64,000 nucleotides of DNA from Annona cherimola. Its lineage: Eukaryota > Streptophyta > Magnoliopsida > Magnoliales > Annonaceae. This document shows positions 1 through 10,854 of this stretch, in pieces. A program made the translations under genes and the position numbers. Under the pieces are notes generated by a model, which was not told the origin of the DNA, ran no database searches, and was given only the letters and a program-made list of their open reading frames with translations. The stretch spans positions 26,343,817 to 26,407,816 of the forward strand of contig CM059971.1 in NCBI GenBank assembly GCA_030490835.1, given 5' to 3'. Numbering within the stretch: position 1 is the first letter of the stretch; each line of letters opens with the position of its first letter.

Positions 1-45
1 TTAATTTCGAACGTGGGTTCTACTACACTTAAAAATAAATTTTAA

Positions 46-917
46 GGGTATGTTTATTTCAAGATAAAACTTTTAGCTTTTCACAATTATACTATTTTTA
101 ATTATTTTTCATATATTCTTATATAAAATAACCAACTTTTCAATCATTTCTATACAATTATTCATATAACTAACTTATTTATTTTAACTTTATTTTTCAT
201 CATTATTCATATTATATTATATTATTTACTTTTATTTTAAATTTTTTTAATCAAAAACTTTTTGGGTGTATTCAGGAAGTAAGAAAACTTTCGATAAAAA
301 TTTGTTATCTAAAAATTTTTGAAAAATTTTAGATTGTAAAGTTTTAGTTGACACTTTTTTTATCCTAAACAAACACACCCTAAAACTTTTCACTCTTCAT
401 AATTACTCTATTTTTTAATTATTTTTTCACATTTTTCTATACAAACTATCATACTTTTCAATCATTTCTACACAACTACCCATATAACTAACCTATCTAT
501 TTTAATTTTATTCTTTTTACTCCTCATCATTACCCCTATTATCTTACATCACTTTCTATTGATTTAACAACTTCTACTTCAAAAATTTTTCATCAAGGGT
601 GTGTTTGGCATTTTAGAAAAGTGGTCAAGTTAAAACTTTTCAATCTAAAACTTGTCACTTTTCATAACTATTATTTTTTAAATTATTTTTTACACATTTT
701 TCTATACAACAACCCTACTTTTCAATCATTTCTACACAACTACCAATATAACTAACCTATTTATTTTAAATTTATTCTCTTTACTCCTCATCATTACCCC
801 TCCAATATCACATTATTTTCTACTAATTTGACAAGTTTTACATATAAAACTTTTCATCAAAAGTTTTACAGCTTCCCAAACACACCCCTAAAATTTTACC
901 TCCAACCAAACACACCT
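46..917. repeat. Nested cluster of Tourist-like MITE copies
   Basis: At least three related copies are packed together. They share the ends GGGTGTGTTTG / CAAACACACCC and an AT-rich core containing CTTTTCAATCATTTCTA. The best copy runs from about 597 to 917 and is followed by TTA. A short deleted copy (about 264-380) lies inside an older one that starts near 46. The family also occurs at 20143, 34469, 47842 and 48988. The TTA target duplication and the TIR fit PIF/Harbinger-derived Tourist MITEs. No transposase is present. Boundaries of the inner copies are approximate. Confidence 0.7.
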
Positions 918-920
918 TTA

Positions 921-1339
921 ATGAGTTGTCGATTCGTGGGTCAGCCTGTTTTGCCACCCTCTGTTGTTGGAGGTGAGTGTGACGTGTGCCCAAATTTTCC
1001 TATAACCATATCTTATCCGCTGCAAATGTGGCTGTCCTTACTTGCATGATAATATTATAAATAGTCAGTAACTTTCAATTCTCTCGTGTATCACGAGCAG
1101 AGTTGAATCAATAGGTCTGCCCTGCTGGACGCGTGTTGAAATCATCGTGCCTGTGTCCGATATTGCGCATCCCATCTGTACGTTGTACAGCTGTCCGGGG
1201 ATGCTATTTTAAATGGGAGCCCAATGATATTTAATAAATATATATAACGGATTCATAAGGCTTTCTGGGTCCGATATTTGCGCATGACATCTGCAGGTTG
1301 TACGGCTTCCGGCGGTGGTATATCATATCATAGTTATGT
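921..1339. other. Intergenic; diverged copy of a promoter-like segment
   Basis: No gene is recognised. Positions about 1000-1105 (ATATCTTATCCGCTGC ... ACTTTCAATTCTCTCGTG) resemble about 3935-4015, so a short segment has been duplicated about 2.9 kb apart. A TATAAATAG box lies at about 1054-1062. Within 1150-1320 a short motif (GTCCGATATT-GCGCAT) is also repeated. This may be a remnant of a gene promoter, but no linked coding region is visible. Confidence 0.35.
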
Positions 1340-1612
1340 ATGAAGATTTAATAAAATTGTTAATGAAAAGTTGTAAAGAGCAGAGGTCGTAAAATGATAC
1401 GATATGATAAGATAATGATGAGTAATAAATAAGATAGAGTTGAAATAGATAGGCTAGTTATATTAGTAGTTATGTAGACATGATTGAAAAGTAAAACAGT
1501 TGTACAAAAAAATATGAAAAAATTATTAAAAAATATGATAATTATTAATAGCGAAAAGTTTTAAATTTAAAAGTTTTAACTTGATAGCTTTTACTGATTA
1601 CTAAACATACCC
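1340..1612 (-). repeat. Tourist-like MITE copy, reverse orientation
   Basis: The copy carries the family core in reverse (GAAATAGATAGGCTAGTTA, TGATTGAAAAGTA) and ends in CTAAACATACCC, a mutated form of the family end. The left end is eroded, so its coordinate is approximate. Confidence 0.6.
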
Positions 1613-1857
1613 TATACTTTCTTGTGGGTATGGGATATATTAATAAATTTATGATGGATCCCGATGGCCCTTTGTTGTGCATGGCCGCATGCACTTTCAG
1701 CACCTCGCTGCCCTTATGCGAGCCCCTGGACACCACCCACCCGCCCTTTACGCATGTAAGAGACTCAAATGATTGATATTTACACGATGCGATACTTTAT
1801 TACAATCAACTACTTTTACAACTCTTTTATTTATAACCCTTATACTATGAAGAAAAT

Positions 1858-2010
1858 TTTGTAAATGCCTCCATCTTGGGAGACATTTGCAAAAAGCTCC
1901 CACTTTAAGGGGGGAAATTGCAAATATACAGCCTGCAATGGCAGACTTTGAAACCATGCTAGCACACTGTTGGCTTTAGCGCCTACCACCAGGCCATGGG
2001 CACGGTGGCT
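1858..2010 (-). repeat. SINE-like copy (tRNA-derived head)
   Basis: Read on the minus strand the segment starts with an A-box-like CTGGTGGTAGGCGC and has a degenerate B-box-like GGTTTCAAAGTC about 45 bases on, followed by a tail about plant SINE length. Similar material occurs at 47600-47820. No target duplication was found, so the call is tentative. Confidence 0.35.
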
Positions 2011-2129
2011 TCAATTTCGGAATTTCCACACTCAAGTTGACCGCAATGCGTCCGTCTTTTCAGCCCTAACCAAATTAGATATATGTAGATGCATGGGTCC
2101 GCTTTTTGTATAAAAGTGGTTCTATGTAA

Positions 2130-2560
2130 CCTCTGCAATTTTTAAGATGTTGATAATTATTATAAAATTCAATTTAAGTGCTATCGTTGACATCATTTAT
2201 TTAATTAAGAGAACAACTTTAATCCAAATTAAATATGTGCACAAGACAAATTTACTTAAAATAGATATATTTGTTATAAATTAGGAAAAAAATTAAATCT
2301 ATTTATATATTAGAATATAATAATACTTTATAAAATCATTTACTAGCATAGTAGTGATATTTTGAATGGTTTAGATGTTGAAAAATATTACCTTAAAATT
2401 TATATTTAGCATTGAACCATGTTATTACGTTGATTTTACGCATTTGTAAATGATATATTAGATAAATGAAAGGATTTTCATGATAATATTAAACACAATA
2501 TATATAAAAAAAATTTATTAATCATCAAGATAATAAAAATATAGAAGGTTCTAGAGAAGA
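2130..2560. repeat. Dispersed AT-rich repeat, family B
   Basis: This non-coding repeat is recognised by a shared string of motifs: AATATGTGCACA, TTAGAATATAATAATACTTTATA, GGTTTAGATGTTGAAAA, then CATTGAACCATGTTATTACG. The same series recurs at about 2880, 4950, 53870 and 60210, and in reverse near 22260. It is probably a non-autonomous DNA transposon; the ends are not resolved. Confidence 0.55.
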
Positions 2561-2879
2561 AGAGTTCATAGAAATGAGTTCGATATATATAAGATATGAT
2601 TATATATATTTACATATACTAAAAGTTATTGTACATTTGACTCAAAATATGTCTTATATTCATTTAAATGAATTAATATTTTATACCATCATTTATCTAT
2701 GTGCACATTATGCCTTAGATAATTTATATATTAAAAATAACTTTAAAATTATTATTTACGTCAAACTATTTTATTACGTTAATTTTGTACAATTTTCAGA
2801 AGGGGCCTATATATATTTAATTTAGATAAAAACTAGTATGCTAATAAAATAAACAATTATAGACACAATGAATAAAGTA

Positions 2880-3400
2880 GATTATAATCTTATAATCAGA
2901 TGAGGCTATTTTAAGTCAAATGCACCATAATTTATGGTATACTTATGATACATGTAAATGTACATGATCAAATCCAATACGTTCATTCATTGTATTTAAC
3001 ATTTTTTTGCAAAGAAATTAATTTTCATCTAAATCAAATATGTGAACTAGTTAAATTGGCATAAAAATAGATATATTCATATGTAAATTAGTAAAAAAAT
3101 ATTTAGATTGTATTGCATATACATAAGAGTATAATAATATTTTATAAAATCATGTAACCACATAATAATAATACTTTAGATAGTTTAAATGTTGAAAATA
3201 CTACTTTAAAATTAATATTTAACATTAAAATATATTATTACGTTAATTTTTTACATTTGTAGACAGGAGTCATGAACATGATATTAGATAGATAAAAGAA
3301 TTTTCATTATAATATAAATATGTCAAGTATAATAGATAAAATAATTTTTTAGTCCATTATTAAGGTATTAAAAATGAAGAGAGTTATATAGAAGAGGAAT
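2880..3400. repeat. Dispersed AT-rich repeat, family B
   Basis: A second copy of the series seen at 2130-2560: AGAGTATAATAATATTTTATA, TAGTTTAAATGTTGAAAAT, then ATATTATTACGTTAATTTT. It is clearly diverged from its neighbour. No coding sequence is present. Confidence 0.5.
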
Positions 3401-4385
3401 TCCATACAAGCATTTTGGTTTATAATATATATATATATAGATAAACGAATAAATGAGGCAAAATTAACGAATAAAATAATTTAACATAAAAATTAATTTG
3501 ATATTTTAGTTGTATTTTCAACATCTAAATCAGCTAATGCATTATTTTATATGGATAAATAATTATATAATATATTATTATATTTTACTACATATTAATT
3601 TTATTTTACAGCAAATTATACCATAATTACTACGCAGTCTGTCTTCAAACTCTGCCCTCAAGCACTCAAGCTCAAGCACTTATTTATCTCAAGATCCCAT
3701 TTCACGCACCTTTTCCTTCCCGCTCGGGAACCCGCGATGTCGCTCCTCAACCCTTAACGAGTCATGTCATTGTGTTGCCTTGGATGGTTGTACCGATGGC
3801 TGTGCCTCCATTTATAGCGAGGAATGCTTCGAATTCCCACGGCCAGTGACGCGTCTCTACAGAAGTCGTAATTAGCAGCGATTGCATGTGCATCCCAATC
3901 ACCGGAAAATTATAATTTTCCTACCAGTATATCTTATCTGCTGCAGGCGCTATCCTTGCTTGTTTGCAAATAATCGTTAACTTTCAATGTTCTCGTGGAG
4001 GACGAGTAGAATTTTTTTTTATGAGTATTTATATATTATAATTGTCTCAACTGGTATTATAATTAGCCGTCGAGATATTCTTACAACTTCTTAATAATAT
4101 TTTGCAACCTTCTAACTATATTTTAAATTTTCCTAATTTTTTTAACCGATTAACGCCCCCACATGACTTGAGAAGAAATAACACCGCCACTTCTATACAT
4201 ATTACTGTTGCGGCTGAGATTTGAAAGGAAGTAGCCCAGCTGAGAGCAGACCGTGTCACCATTCGTGCCTTTTTACGAGCGGAATTGATCTGCCGAGCTG
4301 CTGGTCGTGATGCTGCACATCTTAATGTTAAAAATGTATTATTCTCTTAGTGCCTTGGCACTTTTGAAAAATAAGAATAAATTTG
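3401..4385. other. Intergenic, no gene recognised
   Basis: The stretch is AT-rich with a GC-richer patch at 3630-4010. That patch holds the second copy (about 3935-4015) of the promoter-like segment near 1000. No open frame resembles a protein I know. Confidence 0.3.
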
Positions 4386-4389
4386 GGGT

Positions 4390-4745
4390 ATGTTTGATGG
4401 GTGTTGATAGGGCGCATACACCAATTTTTTAAATTTTTTTCAAAATTTTTTTCATGAACTTGTTAATATAAGTGTATTTAACATATGTATTAATTTTTAC
4501 CATATTTAGAGATTTTTAGATATTTATTTCGGATTTTTAAAAATTAGTGGCATTTTAGTAATTTAAAAATGCCACAGATTTTTAAAAATACGAAATAAAT
4601 ATCTAAAAAAATTCAAAAATGGTAAAAAGTGATATACATGTTAAATACAATTAAATTAACATTCGTGTAAAAATATTTTGAAAAAAAGTTAAAAAAATTA
4701 GTGTATGCACCCAGGAGCATTGAAGCTCAATGCTCCCGGTTGCAC
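4390..4745. repeat. Foldback (long inverted repeat) MITE
   Basis: The element is one long imperfect palindrome centred near 4562. TTTTTAAAAATTAGTGGCAT on the left is answered by ATGCCACAGATTTTTAAAAA on the right, and the outer arms (AGTGTATTTAACATATG against ATATACATGTTAAATACA) also pair. The same design recurs at 19165-19600 and 63447-63812. The right end runs into a short hairpin, GGAGCATTGAAGCTCAATGC. No protein is encoded. Confidence 0.7.
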
Positions 4746-4755
4746 CTGATTAGCA

Positions 4756-4945
4756 CCCATGTTTGACAACATGTAAAACCTTACAACTTAAAAATTTTAA
4801 ATTTTAAATTTTCACTTTTTATAATTATCTTATTTTTAAATTATTTTTTTACATTTTTCTGAACAACTATCATACTTTTCAATCATTTCTATGCAACAAC
4901 TTATATGACTAACTTATATGTTTTAACTTTATTCTCTTTACAGGT
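4756..4945 (+). repeat. Truncated Tourist-like MITE
   Basis: It contains the family core CATACTTTTCAATCATTTCTA and TTTTAACTTTATTCTCTTTAC but stops abruptly at about 4943, where family B repeat sequence begins. The right terminal inverted repeat is missing. Confidence 0.5.
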
Positions 4946-4949
4946 TAGA

Positions 4950-5400
4950 GAGAAATGATTTTGTGTAACCCTCACCATTTTTGAGATTTTGATATTTGAT
5001 GAAAAATCAAATTCATTCATTATATTTAACAAACTTGTTTAGCTAGAAGACCAAGTTTTATCCAAATGCAATATGTGCATAGGCCATGGTTGCTCAAAAG
5101 TAGGTACATTCATATGTAAATTAAAAAAATGCTTAGATCCATTCACATATATATTAGAATATAACAATACTTTATATGATCATTTATTCACATATTATTG
5201 ATATTTTAAATAGTTTAGATGTTAAAAAACTATTTTAAAGTTGATATTTTAACATTGAATCATTTTATTACGTTGATTTTACACTTTTATAGATAGAACT
5301 CATATAGAAACTAAAAAGTTTTTCAGTATACCAGAAATGATATTAAACATCATGGATGAAGTGAATTTTCATCCACCATCAAGATTTTAATTTGGTAATT
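4950..5400. repeat. Dispersed AT-rich repeat, family B
   Basis: It shows the same motif order as the copy at 2130 (AGACCAAGTTTTATCC, TTAGAATATAACAATACTTTATA, TAGTTTAGATGTTAAAAAA, TTTTATTACGTTGATTTTAC). This is one of the better preserved copies. Confidence 0.55.
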
Positions 5401-5640
5401 ATACATCATAACAACTGATATTATAATTAAGCATATTTACAACCTTAAAATTGGGCAGTAAGCATGCATGTTCATAGCTCTAACCAACTCCGGTGGCAGC
5501 AGTTGGCGGGTAAAATTGTCTTGGATAGATGAGATGATAAGAGTGAAGAAAACAGTCGACTCAGAATGAGACGGACTACATGGTGTGCCACCAGAAAAAA
5601 GTATATAGACCTCTTTCAATTTTCACACGTACAAATGAAC

Positions 5641-6252
5641 GATGAAATCTCATTTTCTCTAAAAGACAAACAAACTGATAACCCTCAATTATTTCCCGAC
5701 TGATCATGTTTCGGTGGTAATGAGACACGTACGACTGATTCGTCAATGGTTTTGAATTTTGATGAATGAGGCAAGTAGGTTACGTGTTTGATCATTCATG
5801 ATCGAGGAAGAGAGAGGGAGAGACTCAGAGATACGGTCCACGTTTTGCTGGATTTGAAAATTTCTTTTGAAAAAAGATAAATGCCGGATCGAGGGAGCAA
5901 TTAATTAAGCAAGATTAAATGCAGAAATTTAAAAAGATGAAATCTCATCTTCTTTCCTGTCCCAATCCCCTAAAAGACAAACAGACTGATAACCATAAAT
6001 AATTATTTTCCAACTGAACATGTTTCGGTGAAAAGCAGCTGCTTTTTTCGGTGACGAGACACGGACTACTGATTCGTCAATGATTTTGAATTTTGATGAA
6101 TGAGGCAAGTAGGTTACGTGTTTGATCATTGATCAACGAGGAAGAGGGAGAGACTCAGGGACACGGTCCACGTTTTGCTGGATTTGGAAATTAAAAGATA
6201 AAAAAGATGAATGCCGGATCGAGGGAGCAATTAATTAAGCAAGATTAAATGC
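5641..6252. repeat. Tandem duplication, unit about 300 bp
   Basis: Unit 1 (5641-5935) and unit 2 (5936-6252) share GATGAAATCTCAT at the start, AAAAGACAAAC, GACTGATTCGTCAATG, AGGCAAGTAGGTTACGTG, GGTCCACGTTTTGCTGG and GGATCGAGGGAGCAATTAAT at the end. They differ by small indels and substitutions. No coding frame is conserved between the units. Confidence 0.85.
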
Positions 6253-6419
6253 TCTTGCCCAGGGAATTAGTGCCTTTAATTAATCATGCGACAAAAAAGA
6301 GCTTAACCATGCTATAAAAGTAGACACGCCCATTATAAAAATGTAGAAGTGCCCTTTAGACTTTTTTTTTTAAAAAAAAAAAAAATTTGTTTGTCCATTA
6401 TAACATTTCATATTATATA

Positions 6420-6705
6420 TCAAGCTCATGCATCCCCTGCTCCACCTATTAGGGGAGACAACAATCTCCCATCAAACACACCTGGCGCTCCCACCTCATA
6501 AGGGAAACAAGCTCCACTTATTAAAGCCAGATAATGGGCTCCCATGTATTTATTAAGGAAGACCCACTGCTTCCACCTCATTTAAAGAAGATCAAATGTT
6601 GTCATTAAAATTGGATCGAAATCCCACCTACTGGGATTCGAACACCCGCATGGTGGCGGCTGAAATTCCTATCACACCAGCCATGACCAACCGAGTAACG
6701 CTTAG
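6420..6705 (-). repeat. Putative tRNA-derived SINE
   Basis: On the minus strand an A-box-like GGCTGGTGTGATAGG is followed about 35 bases later by a B-box-like GTGTTCGAATCCCAG, then a body with repeated GGTGGGAGC / GTGGAGC motifs. This is an RNA polymerase III internal promoter layout in a repeat about 290 bp long. No target duplication was found. Confidence 0.45.
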
Positions 6706-7699
6706 TTAGCCTCTTTAGACTTCTAAAATGATATTGTTTGAAAATATAATGCAATCAATTTTAGTATAATTTCCCTGATCAAATAACAATTTTTACCTCC
6801 CTCATGACTTACAATCGGGTATTAGAAAGTTGCACGTAAATACTCTAAAATAGCGTTGTAATTGGAGTAGTCGCCGACCATTCCATATATATGTGTATGT
6901 CTAATTTTGTTAAATAGTGTTAGACTTGCCATGTCGATCATGGGGTCATGGTAACCCACTGGACCTACAAGGGAGAGATTACAGTTTTAAAACCCTCTGT
7001 GGTGAAACATAATTTTACAATAGTTCTCCTGAATTGTGAGTGTTTTACAATTCCTCTAATATGGGAGTCACATACAAATTTCCTCTAGTTTAGGGGGTTA
7101 TAGGAAAATTTCCTCCATGTCATAAGGATTGTGAATGTATTTAATTATAATATCAATTGTTACGTTGTATAAATCTCAATGAAACAAGTGTTAGACTTGG
7201 TGCGAAAAGCAAAAGCTTTGGGCTTGATTTTGGGATTTTTTAAAGGGTGTGCTTTTTTATTTTAAAAAAATTTTCAAATTAAAATTTTGAACTTTTTTCA
7301 AATATATCTCCATGTTTAATTTAATTTCAAATATACCCATAACATTTCGAAAATATTAAATATACCTGTTGTGTTCGTATTTAATCCTAAAAAATCTATT
7401 TTGTCAAAAGCCATTATTTAAATTTTTTGTCAATGCCCAAAATGCCCTTGTTATAAAATAATAAAAATGAAATTAGAGCTTTCTAAATTTAGAACTCATG
7501 TACAATCAGGGCTCAGTAGTTATAATAATCAATTTTTCATTTTTGTCCTAAATTTGAGGGAATATTAATAATTTTATATATTAATTAATGATGTTAACTA
7601 AAGGAATGAACTCTTTTGGGATTAAATGCTAATGTAGTGTGTAGATACGAGATTTTGGAAAGGTTGCATGCATGATTGGGATTAAGGTGAGATGTAATG
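6706..7699. other. Intergenic, no gene recognised
   Basis: AT-rich DNA without a convincing coding region. Around 6950-7135 it resembles eroded SINE or LTR sequence, and 7240-7690 has poly-T/poly-A-rich MITE-like stretches. Nothing could be delimited. Confidence 0.3.
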
Positions 7700-7925
7700 G
7701 ATATATTTTTAAAAAAAGCCTTAAAATTTTTAAATTTAAAACTTTCTATTCTTCCTGACTATTCTTTTTTAAATTATTTTTTCATATTTTTCTATACAGT
7801 TGCTCTATTTTTCAATCATTATTAACTTGTAGCTTTATTCTTTTTACTTTTTATTTTTCGTTATTATTCATATCATAATATACATAATTTTTCATTTCAA
7901 AACTTACAAAAGGTTTTATTACTTC
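7700..7925 (+). repeat. Degenerate Tourist-like MITE
   Basis: It retains AAATTATTTTTTCATATTTTT, TTTTTCAATCATT and CTTTATTCTTTTTACTTTTT from the family core. Both terminal inverted repeats are lost. Confidence 0.4.
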
Positions 7926-8154
7926 CAAAAAAACTCAATGAGTAAAATTTTGTTAACGCAAATAGGACATACTGCAGGCAAATAATTAGTTTCGAATTTT
8001 TTTTTGGATTATGTAGATCTAAACTCTTTTAGAAACCCATCATCTAATATAAAATAAATTTCTCTAAAGATATGAGAGGAAGAGTACGAGAAAGGAGAGG
8101 GAGAGATGGTTAGCTAGAGAAAGAGGGTGAAATTTTTCCATCTTTTTTTTTTAA

Positions 8155-8696
8155 TATGGCAGTTTCAATGTTATCTCCCTACCGCTAGCCATTTTGCTAA
8201 CAGTAGGAAAAAGGAACCCCAAAAAATATCATTCCACAAAAAGTTGTTGAATGTCTTTACAAGTTGCATCCAAAATACTATGGGGCTAGTTTGAAAACCA
8301 AGAATACATCCCACAAAATCCCTGCTAATGCATATTTGATTAAGTTGTCTGGCAACCTCATACATAGCTTCTAAAAAGCGACCAATTGGAGATAGGACTT
8401 GCCTATTAATTAATAGCTAGACAACGAGGATGAGAGAATCACCCTCACAAAACACATCAGAGAAATTGAATTCCATTAGCCAAGAAATTCCAAGAAACAT
8501 TGCATTAACTTCTAACCATAATGGGTCATTTCTACCTCTCCAAGTCTAGCATTTGGCGGCAACAATTCAACCCCAGCGGTCTTTAATGATAACTCTAGCC
8601 CCACATAAATCCTCGCCTTGTTTAGCACCAGTATCAATGTTCATCTTAAATTTTCCAAGAGGAGGTAGTTTCCATCTAGGATAGGATGAGTTCCTG
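8155..8696 (-). pseudogene. LINE RNase H-like domain remnant
   Basis: Minus-strand translation gives a plant RVT_3-type RNase H domain. It begins with a W-K-L-P-P-x-G-x-F-K-M-N-I-D block and continues through CGARVIIKDRWG, a PLWLEVNAM block and a CEGDSL block. It is broken by stop codons and a frameshift, so it is a pseudogene. This domain typically closes plant L1-type LINE ORF2. The matching RT end lies at 9217-9365 on the same strand, with a TRIM element between. The zinc-binding linker usually found between RT and RNase H is missing. Confidence 0.6.
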
Positions 8697-8840
8697 CGGG
8701 ACACATCAGCCTTTGCCCGCACAGTTTTGTCCTTCTGAATACCCTGAATATACTTCAAAAGATGTCTCGACAGAGTTACCAGCGACCTCTACTTATAGTC
8801 CAGGCTCCCTCTTTCATCCTAACCGATGTGGGATGTTACA
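8697..8840 (-). repeat. TRIM LTR, inverted and truncated copy
   Basis: On the minus strand it starts TGTAACATCCCACATCGG at 8840 and follows the LTR at 9042-9216 for about 145 bases (GGGAGCCTGG, AACTCTGTCGAGACA, ACAAAACTGTGCGGGCAAAG). It ends before the LTR 3' part. With the copy at 9042 it makes an inverted repeat separated by about 200 bp. Confidence 0.75.
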
Positions 8841-8953
8841 TCCAAAATTAAAATTTGGGTCCAAGTCCCCATGCTAGGATTCGAGCTACGCACAGTGGCC
8901 AACCATAACCCTATTCCTGCCACGGTAACCAATAGAGCTTTTGGGCAGTTACA

Positions 8954-9041
8954 AGTAATATCAGAGCAGACTCTCGATATCCTGCTGATGTGTCTAGCAG
9001 GAACTCATCCAACAAGGATGCTGGAGCCTCAAGGGGGTGGA
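8954..9041 (+). mobile_element. TRIM internal region with PBS and polypurine tract
   Basis: Just after GTTACA at 8953, the sequence AGTAATATCAGAGCAG (8954-8969) is a slightly mutated tRNA-Met primer-binding site. The region ends in the purine tract AAGGGGGTGGA (9031-9041), directly before an LTR that begins TG at 9042. This PBS, very short interior, PPT and LTR order is that of a terminal-repeat retrotransposon in miniature. The proper 5' LTR is missing. In its place is a segment (about 8868-8950) with a B-box-like motif on the minus strand, and beyond it the inverted LTR. Confidence 0.65.
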
Positions 9042-9216
9042 TGTAATATCCCACATCGGTTAGGATAAAGGAGGGAGCCTGGGCTATAAGTGGAGGCCAC
9101 TGGTAACTCTGTCGAGGCACCTTTTGGAGTACATTCAGGGTATTCAGAAGGACAAAACTGTGCGGGCAAAGGCCCGAAGCGGACAATACCTGCGACAATT
9201 GGGCTGGGGTGTTACA
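9042..9216 (+). repeat. TRIM 3' LTR
   Basis: This 175-bp LTR begins TGTAATATCCCACATCGG and ends GGGGTGTTACA, so it has the TG...CA ends with short inverted termini typical of LTRs. A TATAAGTGG motif lies near its start. Related copies are at 8697-8840 (inverted) and 17983-18082 (internally deleted, inverted). Confidence 0.8.
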
Positions 9217-9365
9217 CTTCCAAACCTCTGTAGTTAAGAGAGCAATATTAAACAACCTTAAATCTCTAAAGCTCATGCCTCTTCCAACTAAAAAGTCAAT
9301 AGAAGTCATAACATGGTAATGGAAAAGAAATGTTGTTGTTAAAATACTATGCCTTAGCAACATAA
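9217..9365 (-). pseudogene. LINE reverse transcriptase C-terminal fragment
   Basis: Minus-strand translation contains the block GRGMSFRDLRLFNIALLTT, matching the conserved G-G-L-G-F-R-D-L-x-x-F-N-x-A-L-L region just after the RT core in plant L1-like LINEs. The open frame continues into the TRIM LTR and is meaningless there. Together with 8155-8696 it marks one LINE copy interrupted by the TRIM. Confidence 0.6.
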
Positions 9366-10099
9366 AAATGTTTGATAAAATTTTTTATTGTCGTCGCAAA
9401 ATATAAGATTTCCTATAGCGTGTCATCTTTTGCGTGACAAATATATGTCTGATTCTTCCCTTGTGCTTACAATACATTAGTTGTTAATCTCGGACAAGTT
9501 AATATATGAGCAAAACCCAATCAGGATACTAGATTTTAAAGACCAACATTTACGAAATAGAATAACAAGTTATTTTAAAGTACAATAGAGTAATAATGGA
9601 GATCAGTGGCCACATAGGAGCTTGAAGAAGATATCAAACAAGAATATTCATATTTGTTTAATTAAGTTTCAAAGTTGAAACTTTTTGTAAGGGAGAAGAA
9701 TGTAACGATTATATAGATCTATTTTTAAGAAATAGGGGGATTTACGGTTCATGCAAATCTGTTTTCTTTAAAAAATGGTGGACATTATGACATTTAATCC
9801 CAATTGTTTAACGTCCTTAATATAAGAAGGACAAAATGGAGATGAATTTGTCATCCTTGAAATCAGAGGAAATGTTGAGGAGACAGAGACGGGGACAAAG
9901 ACGAATGAAGAAGGAGAAGAGGAAACTTTTGAAGGTACATCCTCGCAATTTATGTGCGGATAAACGATTGTGTAAAGTTTCATTGTATTCTAATATGTAT
10001 GAGACTTATTTTTTGGCAAATATATCATTGTTCTGATGCAGTTGCGCTACATCAGAACATCCCTCTATATATATATCTTCTAAAGGAACCGCTCCCGTC
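9366..10099. other. Intergenic, no gene recognised
   Basis: AT-rich sequence with no identifiable gene. Positions 9830-9950 hold a purine-rich open stretch that would encode acidic residues. About 9950-10080 resembles the ends of the MITE at 22167-22510 (GTAAAGTTTCATTG). Neither is enough for a firm call. Confidence 0.25.
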
Positions 10100-10507
10100 T
10101 ATCTGTGCAAACTTGTTCTTGCTAAAGCCAAAGGGACCATAAGCTCTAGGCGCCTTTTCCAAATTTGGAACGAACCGTGGAATCCTCCTACAAAATTCCC
10201 ATATCTATCCAGCCGTAAACTATCAATAGCCATGCCCTCCTGGGCCAGAAGGACCATAAGGATTAAAATGATAGGATGAACCATCAGTAAGATACCAGCC
10301 GTAAACTATCAATAGCCATGTCCTCCTGGGCCAGAAGGACCATAAGGATTAAAATGGTGGGATGAACCATCAGTAAGATACCTCCCGCGTTCTGGTGGGC
10401 CAAATTCACTCTTCGCAAAACAAATGCTTACCCGAGGACTACCAAATATTTTCGCTTGAAGAGCCTCGGTTGCCCCGGAAGCTCCTAATATGCTCTTAAA
10501 TTGAGAG
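10100..10507 (-). pseudogene. Gene fragment, possibly FPA/SPEN-like RNA-binding protein
   Basis: Minus-strand translation from about 10507 gives a coherent protein stretch ending near 10312: an A-T-E-A-L-Q-A-K-I-F block, then GSPRVSICFAKSE, then a Gly/Pro-rich run (NPYGPSGPGGHG). The first part resembles the end of an RRM in plant FPA-like SPOC proteins, where a similar block closes an RRM; that assignment is from memory and uncertain. A stop follows, and an 86-bp tandem duplication repeats the Gly/Pro coding part. A further related frame (APRAYGPFGF) appears near 10130-10160. No start, introns or other exons are visible, so this is probably a captured or decayed gene piece. Confidence 0.4.
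10209..10380. repeat. 86-bp perfect-length tandem duplication
   Basis: Units 10209-10294 and 10295-10380 are almost identical, starting CCAGCCGTAAACTATC and ending CATCAGTAAGATA. They differ at only a few bases (for example GCCCTCC against GTCCTCC). The duplicated segment lies inside the FPA-like fragment. Confidence 0.9.
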
Positions 10508-10854
10508 ATTTTCTCTATTTACCTAAAAGTGAAAAAATCTCTTCTTAGTATTGTTTCATTTATGTTCAAGAATGATGGAAAACCTATCCTCAAAACTTCA
10601 CTTGGTTCTGTATTCTTATCCCCCTTTGAGTTGTCAAAATGATAGGTTTGATTATTGGATTGTTATAATCTTGAAGCTTTAGAAGATGAAGACTCCCCTC
10701 ATTAAGCAGAGCGCCAATCATTTCTAATTTGTTTTAGGATTTTCAATATTAAATATATAATAAAATTATATCATAGATAAGAAATAAAAGTGAAATAGCT
10801 GAAGCGGTTAAAGCTTTGGAAGTTATTCAACAGGTCATGGGATGCATTCGGGAG

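Noticed and set aside
2574..2825. 83-codon open frame near 2.6 kb
   Set aside because: Its composition (Ile, Tyr, Asn, Leu) simply reflects AT-rich repeat DNA; no similarity or conservation in related family B copies.
8911..9363. A 150-codon minus-strand frame as one gene
   Set aside because: It joins a LINE fragment to TRIM LTR and interior sequence, so it is a chance read-through across an insertion border.
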